DNA of 64,000 nt from Rhabdophis nuchalis (taxonomy: Eukaryota; Chordata; Lepidosauria; Squamata; Natricidae). The notes below the pieces were generated by a model, which saw nothing but the letters and a program-made list of their open reading frames with translations, was not told the DNA's origin and made no database searches. This document shows, piece by piece, positions 21,114 to 30,314 of this stretch. The stretch is from NCBI GenBank assembly GCA_039707465.1, contig CM077647.1, positions 175,518,663 to 175,582,662 on the forward strand, written 5' to 3'. The position numbers and the translations under genes were made by a program. How positions within the stretch are numbered: position 1 is the first letter of the stretch; each line of letters opens with the position of its first letter.

Positions 21114-21322
21114 ATCAGATACATATAGCAGTTTAGTTTCTTGAAACAATTGATCTATTACATGTATCTGAAGTAATTCCAATAAATTCCTTTTTATATT
21201 CATAATTTGAAGAAATCCAGGGAAAAATGTTTCTTGGATATACAGTATTTTATATAAAAATTAGAAAGGACAATCGGATTTGATCTAACAACCCAAGTGA
21301 ATTCTACTCCACTTTCTTGCAG

Positions 21323-22185
21323 CTGACCTATGGTTCATTAGCCCAAGATGCAATGCAGACCAGTAAGCTCTCTTCACTTTATTTCATGGTCCCTAAAGAG
21401 GACCATCAATACATTGGGATTATCCAACTGCTTCGCCATTTCAGGTGGACTTGGATTGGGATTTTTGTTGTCGATAACAACAATGGAGAAAATTTCTTAC
21501 GGAAAATGCAGCCCTTGCTTTCTGAGAATGGAATCTGTCATCGTTCATAGAAAGGCTGTCAGAACCAACATACTTGGAGGACTATTTGGATCTTGATCAC
21601 ACTGCCTCACATGTTTCCATTCATTTGATGAACACCAAAGCCAATGCGTTTCTGGTCTATGGAGAATCATTGGCCATCATGTGGCTGAGAATTGTTATGT
21701 TTCTGGTAGATCCTGAAAGCAAGGACACAGCCTTATTAAGAAAGGTGTGGATCATGACTGCGCAGATGGATTTTGTATTATCAGGCATTCAAGTCATGTG
21801 GGATCTCCAGATGTTCAATGGGGCTGTTTCGTTCGCCGTTCATTCAACAGCAGTTGCAGGTTTCAAGGAATTTCTTCAGACCATCAATCCTCTTTCAGTC
21901 TCCAGAGATGGGTTTCTGCAGGATGTTTGGGAACAATCCTTTGATTGTTCATTTCCAAAACCAGAATTACAAGAAGTGCATAGTAAGCAGTGCACTGCAC
22001 AGAAGAAGCTGAAGGAACTTCCTGCACCTCTGTTTGAAATGGAAATGACTGGCCAAAGCTACAATGTCTACAATGCTGTTTATGCTGTGGCTCATGCTTT
22101 GCAGGCTCTATACATGTTGAGGTTCAATAGGAGAAAAACCATGATGGGTAAAAAACCTGATCTTAAGGAGCTGCATCCTTGGCAG
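21323..22185 (+). pseudogene. V2R gene B, exon 3 with 1-bp deletion
   Basis: 863 nt where gene C has 864. It opens with LTYGSLAQDAMQTSKLSSLYF and ends HPWQ at donor GTATTC. A single base is missing near 21537 compared with 43727-43729. After this the frame meets a stop at 21548-21550, while the rest of the exon reads on in another frame. The last ~290 bp are much closer to genes A and C than the middle is. The ligand-binding domain is truncated, so gene B cannot give a full receptor unless the base is an assembly error. Confidence 0.92.
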
Positions 22186-22552
22186 GTATTCCCTTTACAT
22201 TTGATACCTGTTTTATTTTAATGAACAGAATCACTGTTCGGAACCATTCTGGAAAGTCTTAACATTTTCTGCATGGGCAGAAAACTACTACATGGGGGAA
22301 AAATAGATGTCTGGTGTAGTTATGTAGGAAATCATCAATCGTTGCCTAATAAAGAATGATTAAAACAAGTCGTTTAAATTACTATCCATTGTCCCCTACA
22401 AAAATAATCCATTTTCCAAGATACTTTATGTGGCTCATGAACTTTTCAGGTTTCATGAGGTGAGGTTTCTGCCTCTATCAGAATCTTAGAGGAATGAGAT
22501 GAAAGGTGGCCCTTTTTAAATGTGGCATCCTTATTATGAAACAACCCTATGT

Positions 22553-23035
22553 TTTCAATAAGAGGGCTGTGAAAATATTTACAGACCCCTCACATCCTGG
22601 ACATAAATTGTTTCAACTCCTACCCTCTGCACACCAGAACAATTCGACCCAAGGAAAGTTTTTTCCTGAATTCCATCACTCTGCTAAACAAATAATTCCC
22701 TCAACACTGTCAAACTATTTACCAAGTCTGCATTACTATTACTATTAATCTTCTCATCGTGCCTATCACCCATCTCCTTCCATTTATGACTGCATGACTG
22801 CAACTTTGTTGTTTGCGTCCTTACGATTTATATTTATTTTTTCTTAGTATGATTTGATTGCTTATTTGTACCCTATGACGATCATTGTTGTACCTTATGA
22901 TTTGTGACAAATGTATCTTTTCTTTTATGTACACTGAGAGCATATGCATCAAAGACAAATTTCTTGTGTGTCCAGTCACAATTGGCCAATAAAGAATTCT
23001 ATTCTATTCTATTCTATTCTATTCTATTCTATTCT
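22553..23035 (+). repeat. CR1/L3-type (snake1-like) LINE 3' end with (ATTCT)8 tail
   Basis: Encodes VKIFTDPSHPGHKLFQLLPS.., a C-terminal segment of this LINE type, then a 3' UTR ending 'ggccaataaagaattctatt' that runs into eight ATTCT repeats (22996-23035). Such LINEs are known to seed AATAG-type microsatellites in snakes. Confidence 0.82.
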
Positions 23036-23310
23036 CCACCTCTCATCTACCTATGTAAGAATGCTTGACTCTCAAGTCTAAAATCTGGTTAAAGGGAATT
23101 AGTCAGACCTCAGACTGTAAAATAGCTTTGTACCAATCAGGAATGATTAAATATGATCTGGGTTTAGTTAACTGTAGTGGGCCTAATTTTATAATGTAAG
23201 GCATTTGTATATTTTCCTTCTACTTTGCTTGATGGAGATTTTCTATTTTTCTGTAAATTAAAAATAAGGTGGAAATGTACTCCCTCTCTCTTTCATTCCC
23301 TTTCAAGTAG

Positions 23311-23538
23311 CTCCATCCATTTCTTCAAGGCATTTCTTTTAACAATTCAGCCGGGGAGAGAGTGTTTCTGAATGAGAAAGGGGAAGCAACAGGTGGCTTC
23401 GACATCATCAACTTGATCACTTTTCCAAACAGATCCTTTCAGAGAGTTAGAGTGGGAAAGCTGGATCTCCAGGCTCGAAAAGGGAAAGAATTATTCATGG
23501 ATGAAGGTTTGATAGTCTGGCACCCAGGTTTTAACCAG
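23311..23538 (+). pseudogene. V2R gene B, exon 4
   Basis: 228 nt, phase 0, between ..CAAGTAG and GTATAA. It encodes LHPFLQGISFNNSAGERVFLNEKGEATGGFDI.. ending WHPGFNQ. The frame is open and the splice sites are canonical, so the damage to gene B is confined to exons 3 and 6. Confidence 0.92.
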
Positions 23539-23584
23539 GTATAAATGGAGTCATTCATGCAACCATGCTGGAATCCATTAGGAT

Positions 23585-24190
23585 CCCATTTTTTAAAATT
23601 TAATTTTGTTTATTTCATTAAGTGTTTATTAAATAACTTATATAAGCATAAACGTGATTTTGAATACATGAAATGGATACGAAAAGAAAGGAACATCAGG
23701 ACAGGGATGATAGGAACATTGGTGATTTTATGCACACTCTTTACAGACCTCTTTGGAATGGGCTGAGGTTGGCAGTAGACAGTCTTAGATTAAATTTTTG
23801 GGGATTTGGTGAAGAAACCACAGAGTCAGGTTGTGCATTCCAGGCACTGACCAATCTGTTGCCGAAGTCATATTTTCTGCAATCGAGTTTGGAGTGTTTT
23901 ACCTTACGTTTGTACCTATTGTGTGCTCGTGTATTGTTATGGTTGAATTTGAAGTATTGACAATTTTATATTTTATGTACTATGCTTAGGTCAGACTGAA
24001 TATGGCATAGTTCTAAATTGTCTAAGCCCACAATTGCAAGTCTGGTGGCATAAGGTATTCTGTTACAAACAGAGCAGTGGAGGACTCTTCTTGTGAAATA
24101 TGTCTGGACTTGTTTGATTTTATTAATGTCTGATATGCAGTGCAGATTTCCAGACAGACGAGCTATATTTGAGAATATTGAGCATAGTCA
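23585..24190 (-). repeat. CR1/L3-type LINE RT C-terminal relic
   Basis: On the minus strand a frame reads TYFTRRVLHCSVCNRIPYAT followed by RLAIVGLDNLEL, the C-terminal end of an L3/CR1-type reverse transcriptase ORF. Frameshifts and stops elsewhere. Gene B intron 4. Confidence 0.75.
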
Positions 24191-24309
24191 TTTTAGAAAT
24201 CTAATTTCTGTTTCTTAACATGAAAAATGACATATTCTTTTCAAATGATGTTAATTATTAAGCCTTGATGAAATGGAAAAAAAATAATTTTATAGTAAAA
24301 AAAGCCATG

Positions 24310-24740
24310 TTGCCATATTTGGACTGCATTACCATTTGAAGGTTGTGAAGGTTGGACCAAACGAAAGGCTGAATGCCAAAGAATTGAGACCTTTGAAATA
24401 TGGTGCTGGAGAAGACTCCTGCGAGTCCCTTGGACTGCAAGGCAATCCAAATGGTCAGTCCTAGAGGAGATCAACCCTGACTGCTTTTTAGAAGGCCAGA
24501 TCCTGAAGATGAAACTCAAATACTTTGGCCACCTAATGAGAAGGAAGAACTCACTGGAGAGGAGACTAATGGTAGATATGATTGAGGGCAACAGAAGAAG
24601 GGGACGATGGAGAAGGTGGCTGGATGGAGCTTAAGTGGATTCCAGAGGATGGTAGAGGACAGGAAGGCCTGGAAGAATAATGTCAATGGGGGTCACAATG
24701 GGTTGGACATGACTTCACAACAATTGCTCATTTTCCCATA
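24310..24740 (+). repeat. BovB (RTE) LINE 3' fragment
   Basis: Encodes WCWRRLLRVPWTARQSKWSV, then HLMRRKNSLERRLMVDMIEG and RRRGRWRRWLDG, the conserved C-terminus of BovB/RTE ORF2. It ends near 'atgggttggacatgacttca', the BovB-like tail. Confidence 0.88.
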
Positions 24741-24918
24741 AATTTTCATCATGTGTAATTGTTTACTTACCCTGAATTTCAACAGGATCTTTTGCACATC
24801 ATTGTAATTTCTACTTTCATTTGGGAATCCAAAAATAGTTTCACTCCATAAAAGAGAAAAATCGGAATTTGTTTTAAAAATAAAACTTTTCGAAACATTT
24901 TTTTATGCTTATCACCAG

Positions 24919-25045
24919 GTCCTTCCACTTTCTCGATGCAATGACCCCTGTTTCCCTGGATCCTGGAAGAAAGGGATTGAAGGGGATCAGTTCTGCTGCT
25001 ATGACTGTGTTCCATGCCCAGAAGGGAAGATTTCAAATCAAAATG
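24919..25045 (+). pseudogene. V2R gene B, exon 5 (cysteine-rich linker)
   Basis: 127 nt between ..CACCAG and GTAGGG. It encodes [20 protein letters not shown] and [13 protein letters not shown], with all six expected cysteines. It is closer to the usual V2R wording (SRCNDPC) than genes A and C, which have SQCNDPC. Intact. Confidence 0.93.
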
Positions 25046-25182
25046 GTAGGGTAGGAATTCTACCAAAATTCATTAGAATTAAGGGAAATTAAATACACTA
25101 CTTTAGGATGCATAAAATCAGTAGCGATTTGTTTCAATAATTTGGAAGGCCTAGATGACAAATTCCTTGATTTTCTTTCCAG

Positions 25183-26081
25183 ATATGGATGACTGTTTTA
25201 AATGTTCAGGAGATCATTATGCAAATAAAGAAAAGAATGGATGTATTCTGAAATCAGTGGTATTTCTAACCTTTGAAGAAACCCTAGGAATTGGTTTAGC
25301 CTCAGGAGCTTTTTGTTTCTTCTTCTTGACATCTGGGGTTCTTGGAACGTTTATTAAGCGCAGGGATAGTCCCATTGTCAAAGCCAACAACAGGTCTCTG
25401 ACCTACACCCTCCTTGTTTCTCTTCTGCTCTGTTTTCTCTCCTCTTTGTTGTTCCTCAGCCAACCTGGAAAAGTAATCTGCCTCCTTTGACAATCAACTT
25501 TTGGCATCAGCTTCTCAGTGGCCATTTCTAGTGTACTGGCCAAAACCATCACTGTGGTTGTGGCTTTCATGGCCACTAAACCAGGATCTCAGATGAGGAA
25601 ATGGGTGGGGAAAAGATTGGCTTTTTCTATTGTCTTTTCCTGCTCCCTCTTCCAAGTATGGATTTGTATATTTTGGTTGTCAACATCTCCCCCATTCCCT
25701 GAGTTGGACAAGAAATCAGAGCTGAAACAAATGATTTTACAATGCAATGAGGGGACACCTTCCTTCTTCTACTGTGTCTTGGGCTACATGGGTATCTTGG
25801 CCATTGCCAGCTTTATTGTGGCTTTCCTTGCCCGTAAATTACCTGACAGCTTTAACGAAGCCAAGTTCATCACTTTCAGCATGTTGGCCTTTTGCAGTGT
25901 GTGGATCTCCTTCTTTCCAGCCTATCTGAGCACAAAAGGAAAAGCCATGGTAGCTGTGGAGGTCTTCTCCATCTTGGCCTCCAGCTGTGCCTTACTGGGA
26001 TGCATATTCCTGCCAAAATGCTACATCATTGTTTTGCGGCCTGACCTGAACCACCGGGAGCAACTCACAAAGAGAAATTAG
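25183..26081 (+). pseudogene. V2R gene B, exon 6 with in-frame stop
   Basis: 899 nt in one frame from acceptor CCAG to a terminal TAG. TGA at 25488-25490 interrupts it at codon 103 of the exon, between helices 2 and 3, where genes A and C have Arg (CGT at 9956). A CGA-to-TGA transition is the simplest origin. The rest remains open, including [21 protein letters not shown] 212-bp tract (25773-25984) is almost identical to gene A although both sides are clearly diverged. Confidence 0.94.
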
Positions 26082-26436
26082 TACATCATGTAATATTTCT
26101 GCCTAGAAGAAATTGCTGAAAAATAAATAGAAAGGCTGTTTGCTCTACACGGGATATATACAGTATATAAAACTTGTTTTTTACTTTTGTTAAACAACCA
26201 TTTATGTTGGATATGTTTGATTATTCAGATTTATTGTGATTGCACATTTCTAAAAGAAGTGCTCATGTTCATCTCTCTTCACCCTTTTCCAATATTTTTT
26301 AACTTAAGCTTTTCTCCCTTTCAACTCTCTCATTACTTTCTTAGTTCCTATTAGGATATTTGAGATATTGATGCAATCGATGTCCAATGTCTGCAGAGAC
26401 ATTTTTATGGTTTTTCTACTTTCAATTCATAAAGCA
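26082..26436 (+). promoter_or_regulatory. Gene B 3' UTR and flank
   Basis: AATAAA at 26122-26127, 41 bases after the stop. The following sequence is homologous to the gene A flank up to about 26450, after which the B-C spacer becomes unrelated to the A-B spacer until ~33140. Confidence 0.55.
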
Positions 26437-26700
26437 CTACATAAATTTGGTAAAATTTACCCAGAAGCAAGTTATCAGCCAATGAAACTCCTGCAGGAAT
26501 AGTGACACTTGGGCACACCTGGATCTGAACAAAACCACAGAGGTGGCTGCATTTTGAACCAATTGGATTTTCCAGATACTTTTCAAAAGCAGCCCTATGG
26601 ATAGGGCTGATTTATTAGTGGTGTAGTGTCTATGAGATTTAAAACTTCTCAGTTGAATCATCAGGAGAAAATGAACAATAAAAAGAGCTATATTTAACTT
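26437..26700 (-). repeat. Old L2 LINE relic
   Basis: The minus strand reads WKIQLVQNAATSVVLFRSRC and SLFLQEFHWLITCFWV, matching the L2 RT C-terminal wording (LQLVQNAA.., ELHWLPV). Strongly decayed. Confidence 0.6.
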
Positions 26701-26759
26701 TTGCAAAAGACCCCTCCCTTTGCTCATTTAGAGCCACAGAGGAGAGCAAGAAATGCTGT

Positions 26760-27130
26760 TATGCTCCGCTGGCCATTTCTACAAAGGATTGAGGAAAAAT
26801 GAATAAAAATAAAATCTGGCAGCATTACAGGCTGGAATATTTAAAAAAGAAAAGAAACCGAAGTCTTGATTTTGGATGGTCAAAAGCAAGCAAGCTATTT
26901 GAATGAATACAGTCAAGGCCAAAATTGAAACAAACTATCAAATGATTCAAAGTATAGATAGTACAAAGAAGCAGAAGAAACAGTAGATCATATCTTCAGC
27001 CCATGCAAGAAGATTGCAGAAATTGATTATAAATAACATAACACAGTTGCCATAATGATTCACTGGAACATCTGTCAAAATGAACATGTGGCAAAAATAA
27101 AAGAATTGCTGAAAGCATACAGTTGAAAAA
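26760..27130 (+). repeat. Degenerate non-LTR relic, possibly R4/Dong-like
   Basis: A frame around 26968-27110 reads EAEETVDHIFSPCKKIAEID followed by MIHWNICQNEHV. This resembles the C-terminal zinc-binding/endonuclease segment of R2/R4-type LINEs (E-T-x-x-H-I..C). Only weakly supported. 27131-27244 holds nothing I recognise. Confidence 0.35.
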
Positions 27131-27244
27131 GTAATTGAAACGAGCAGGTTAAAATATTGTGGGATTTCTGAATATAGATTGATATAATCTTAGCCCATAA
27201 TGCAACAGATATAATTCTGATTGAAAAGGAGAAAGTTTAAAGAT

Positions 27245-27545
27245 GATAGATTAACAGAGTTGGAAGGGACCTTGTAGGTCAATTAGTCCAACCTGCTGCC
27301 CAAGCAGGAGACCCTACACCATGACTAACAAATGGGAGTCCAGTCTTTTCTTGAAAGCTTCCAGTGATGAAGCTCCCACAACTGCTGAAGACAAGCTGTT
27401 CCATTGGTTGATTGCTATCACTGTCAGAAAATTTATCCTTATTTCTAGGTTGAATCTCTGCATGTTCGTTTTCCATCCATTGTTCCTTGTCTGGCTTTTG
27501 GGTGCTTTGGAAAATAGCTTGATCTCTTTCCTACCTCATAACTGG
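27245..27545 (-). repeat. CR1 LINE 3' end
   Basis: 'agagttggaagggaccttgt' followed by 'ccagtgatgaagctcccaca' and 'atccattgttccttgtctgg' is the reverse complement of the classical CR1 3' region. Confidence 0.85.
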
Positions 27546-27831
27546 GCTGTAAATTACATGGAGTCAGAGTTGGCTTCACTTGGGTAGGTGCAGACATGTT
27601 GCTCCTAATGAGTAACTGGATTAATTTTGAAGGTTGGCTCAAGGCTCATGATTTAGTTAGGTCATCCATTGGAACTCTGACACACGATTTACTCCACCAT
27701 GCCTTATATTGTGCTCCACCCCATCCTGTGGTTCCACCCTCTCCCCCTCCCTCCTATCATGTGCTGCCAATACGGCCACCACGTTCCGGCAACTCCCCAG
27801 CCACCTATCCTGGGCCAGCATGCCTGGCTCG
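27546..27831. other. No gene seen; left flank of Gypsy-2
   Basis: C-rich sequence without recognised coding or repeat signature. Its last bases (GCTCG, 27827-27831) resemble the bases following the element (GCTCC, 32827-32831), a possible 5-bp target duplication with one mismatch. Confidence 0.4.
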
Positions 27832-28129
27832 TGTTGAGTCCCCAAGCCTATGTCCCAGACAACTCGTCTGGTAACCTATGAGTCACCGCATTCCGGAGCT
27901 GAGCCAGCAGCTGCAGTGATTAACAGAGACAAGCTGTCTGGAATCTGTCTGGAAAGGAGTTACAATGTTGCAACTGCTTGCTAGGAGTTTCCTGCCTGGT
28001 AACTCTATATAAGAGGTTGCCAGAGAAGAAACCTTGCCAGTTGAATCTTGTGTGTGTTGTAAATAGTGTGAATAAACGTTCCTGTTGTTTTGACCATGCC
28101 TGAGTCGGAATCCTTTGTCTGATCTAACA
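27832..28129 (+). repeat. Gypsy-2 5' LTR
   Basis: 298 bp from TGTTGAGTCC to GATCTAACA. It holds a TATA-like TATATAA at 28006-28012 and AATAAA at 28071-28076. TGGCGACGAAGG just inside (28131) starts with the TGG expected of a tRNA primer site; the tRNA is not identified. Confidence 0.92.
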
Positions 28130-28223
28130 CTGGCGACGAAGGTGGGATTCAGGCCGTGGCCTTAGAACGCAACGGGTAACGAATACTTCAACAACAGAGC
28201 GCAGCGCGACGCACAGCCTCACC

Positions 28224-30314
28224 ATGGCTACGGCGACAATGCCTCCGTTTGCACCGTTCGACCCGATGAAGGAACAATGGGCTTCCTTCTTAGCCTGGTT
28301 CGAGTGCTTCTTGATAGCCAGCGACTACGGCGAACTCGCGCCTGCCAGGAAGCTGAGCCTATTCCTCCAGTGCGGCGGCCCTGAATTGTTTGCTACCACC
28401 CGAACCATAGCAGCACCCGCAGCGGTGCACGAAGTGCCGTGGGACGATCTCCTGGGCCGCCTGAGAGCACACTACGCGCCGGCGCCTTCCCGCATAGCGC
28501 ATCGCTATGCATTCAGGCAATGTGTGCAACAGCCGCAACAGTCGGTAGCCGAGTTCCTGCAGAAATTGAGAGCGACCGCAATCCCCTGCGAGTTCCCTGC
28601 TGGCTTCCTGGAGGAATCCCTACTGGAGCAGTTTGTATGCGGCGTAAGAGACATCCGCCTAAAGCGCCGCTTGCTTTCAAAAACTTTCCTGACTCTCGAG
28701 CAAGCGGTGGAAGAAGCACGCGCGACAGAATTGTCGGAGATCTCCACATCCGACATGGGCCGCGCGCGCCCTCCTCTTTTCCCCACTCCGCGAGCGTGTC
28801 TGGTAGACGAAATAGCGCCGCTGGATCAGCTGGAGGAGGAAGACCGTGGGGACTGCATGAGGGTGACCGGGTGCGTGCCGAATCGCGCATTCACACCGCA
28901 GCAGAAGTCCGGGAACTGCCTAGGCTGCGGAGGGGCCCACCAGAGACCAGAGTGCCCATTCAAGGCATCGGTGTGCCGCAGATGTGGCAGGAAAGGACAC
29001 CTAGCAGCTGTGTGCCGTGCTGCCGCTCCAGCGACAACGCCAGCTGCCGCCTCCAGAACCGTTCCACCAGGACAACGAGGGTCGCAGAAGCGTTCAGGAC
29101 GCTACCAGCCACAGCCGACCGACTGCTTCGCGCTGGCGGAGATGCCCCCAGCTCTAAGCTACGACCAGGCAGAGAGTAGGAGACTGTCAACAGTGGTTTG
29201 CTTAGAGGGGGTGGGGGTAAAAATGGAAATAGATTCAGGGTCCTCTAGATCACTCATGTCCTGGGCGCATTTAGTTAAGCTTTGCCCCAAGCTCAGGAAG
29301 CGGGATCTCGGCCCCACGGCGACGATCCTGAAAGATTACCAGGGCTCACAAATTCCCATTCTAGGTCTGCACAGAGTGAGAGTAGACTACGGCCCCTTCC
29401 ACGGATCCCTTCCCATCCTGGTAGTGGCCAAACCCCTAGCTGCCTTGATCGGATTGGACTGGTTTACAGCCTTGGGACTGTCAGTCCAAGGAGTACACAG
29501 CGTGCCAGCCAGTTCTCCGGTAGACGAAGTAATCAGAGAGTTCAACGACGTCTTTGATGGCAGCTTAGGAACGTACAAAGGCACTCCAGTTTCCCTAAAT
29601 TTGGACCCCCAGGTTGCTCCAGTCTGCTTGAAGGCCCGCAGGCTGCCGTTCGCGCTGAAGCCCAAGGTTGAAGCGGAATTGGATCGATTGGTGGCGCAGG
29701 GCGTGCTCGAACCCGTCGATCAGGCGAAATGGGAGACCCCAATTGTGGTCCCCATTAAGCCCGACGGGTCCGTGAGGATCTGCGCCGACTATAAGTCGAC
29801 GATCAACCTCGGGCTTCAGGTGAACCCATACCCGGTTCCGGTGGTGCAAGACCTACTCCACTCATTGGGACGAGGTCGAGTGTTCGCGAAACTGGATATG
29901 GCGCAGGCCTACCAACAGCTCCCGGTGGATGACGAGGCTGCGGATACACAGACCATCGTGACCTACCGTGGGGCTTTCCGCTGTCGCCGTCTCCAATTCG
30001 GCGTGTCCGTAGCCCCGGGGATCTTCCAGAGCCTCATGGAGCGACTGCTCCATGGGCTCCCTGGCGTTGTACCGTATTTTGACGACGTCCTGATTGCTGC
30101 TTCCAGCATATCAGAACTCGCCAAAACGTTACGGAAGGTCCTCAGAGTTTTCAGGGGCGCGGGTTTAAAGTTGAAATGCAGCAAATGTACGTTTGCTGCG
30201 CCTAGGGTGGAATTCCTGGGTTTCATGATTGACGCCCAAGGAATTCACCCAACCCCCTCCAAGGTCGGGGCCATCCAAAAGGCCCCCACTCCTGCCTCCA
30301 AAACGGAGCTGTAG
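28224..30314 (+). CDS. gag-pol: Gypsy-2 gag-protease-RT (N-terminal part of gag-pol)
   Basis: 696 codons from the ATG after the 5' leader. Gag occupies about residues 1-230, with LARLRAHYAP-type capsid wording replaced here by LLGRLRAHYAPAPSRIAHRY. Two zinc knuckles follow (CLGCGGAHQRPEC, CRRCGRKGHLAAVC, about 230-265). The protease DSG (MEIDSGSSRSLMSW) is near residue 333. RT spans about 470-690 with KLDMAQAYQQLPVD and the catalytic YFDDV near 617. A TAG at 30312-30314 ends it, and the frame continues directly after. A single C-to-T change could explain the stop. The products would copy the element's RNA into DNA in cytoplasmic particles. Confidence 0.93.
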   Translation: MATATMPPFAPFDPMKEQWASFLAWFECFLIASDYGELAPARKLSLFLQCGGPELFATTRTIAAPAAVHEVPWDDLLGRLRAHYAPAPSRIAHRYAFRQCVQQPQQSVAEFLQKLRATAIPCEFPAGFLEESLLEQFVCGVRDIRLKRRLLSKTFLTLEQAVEEARATELSEISTSDMGRARPPLFPTPRACLVDEIAPLDQLEEEDRGDCMRVTGCVPNRAFTPQQKSGNCLGCGGAHQRPECPFKASVCRRCGRKGHLAAVCRAAAPATTPAAASRTVPPGQRGSQKRSGRYQPQPTDCFALAEMPPALSYDQAESRRLSTVVCLEGVGVKMEIDSGSSRSLMSWAHLVKLCPKLRKRDLGPTATILKDYQGSQIPILGLHRVRVDYGPFHGSLPILVVAKPLAALIGLDWFTALGLSVQGVHSVPASSPVDEVIREFNDVFDGSLGTYKGTPVSLNLDPQVAPVCLKARRLPFALKPKVEAELDRLVAQGVLEPVDQAKWETPIVVPIKPDGSVRICADYKSTINLGLQVNPYPVPVVQDLLHSLGRGRVFAKLDMAQAYQQLPVDDEAADTQTIVTYRGAFRCRRLQFGVSVAPGIFQSLMERLLHGLPGVVPYFDDVLIAASSISELAKTLRKVLRVFRGAGLKLKCSKCTFAAPRVEFLGFMIDAQGIHPTPSKVGAIQKAPTPASKTEL

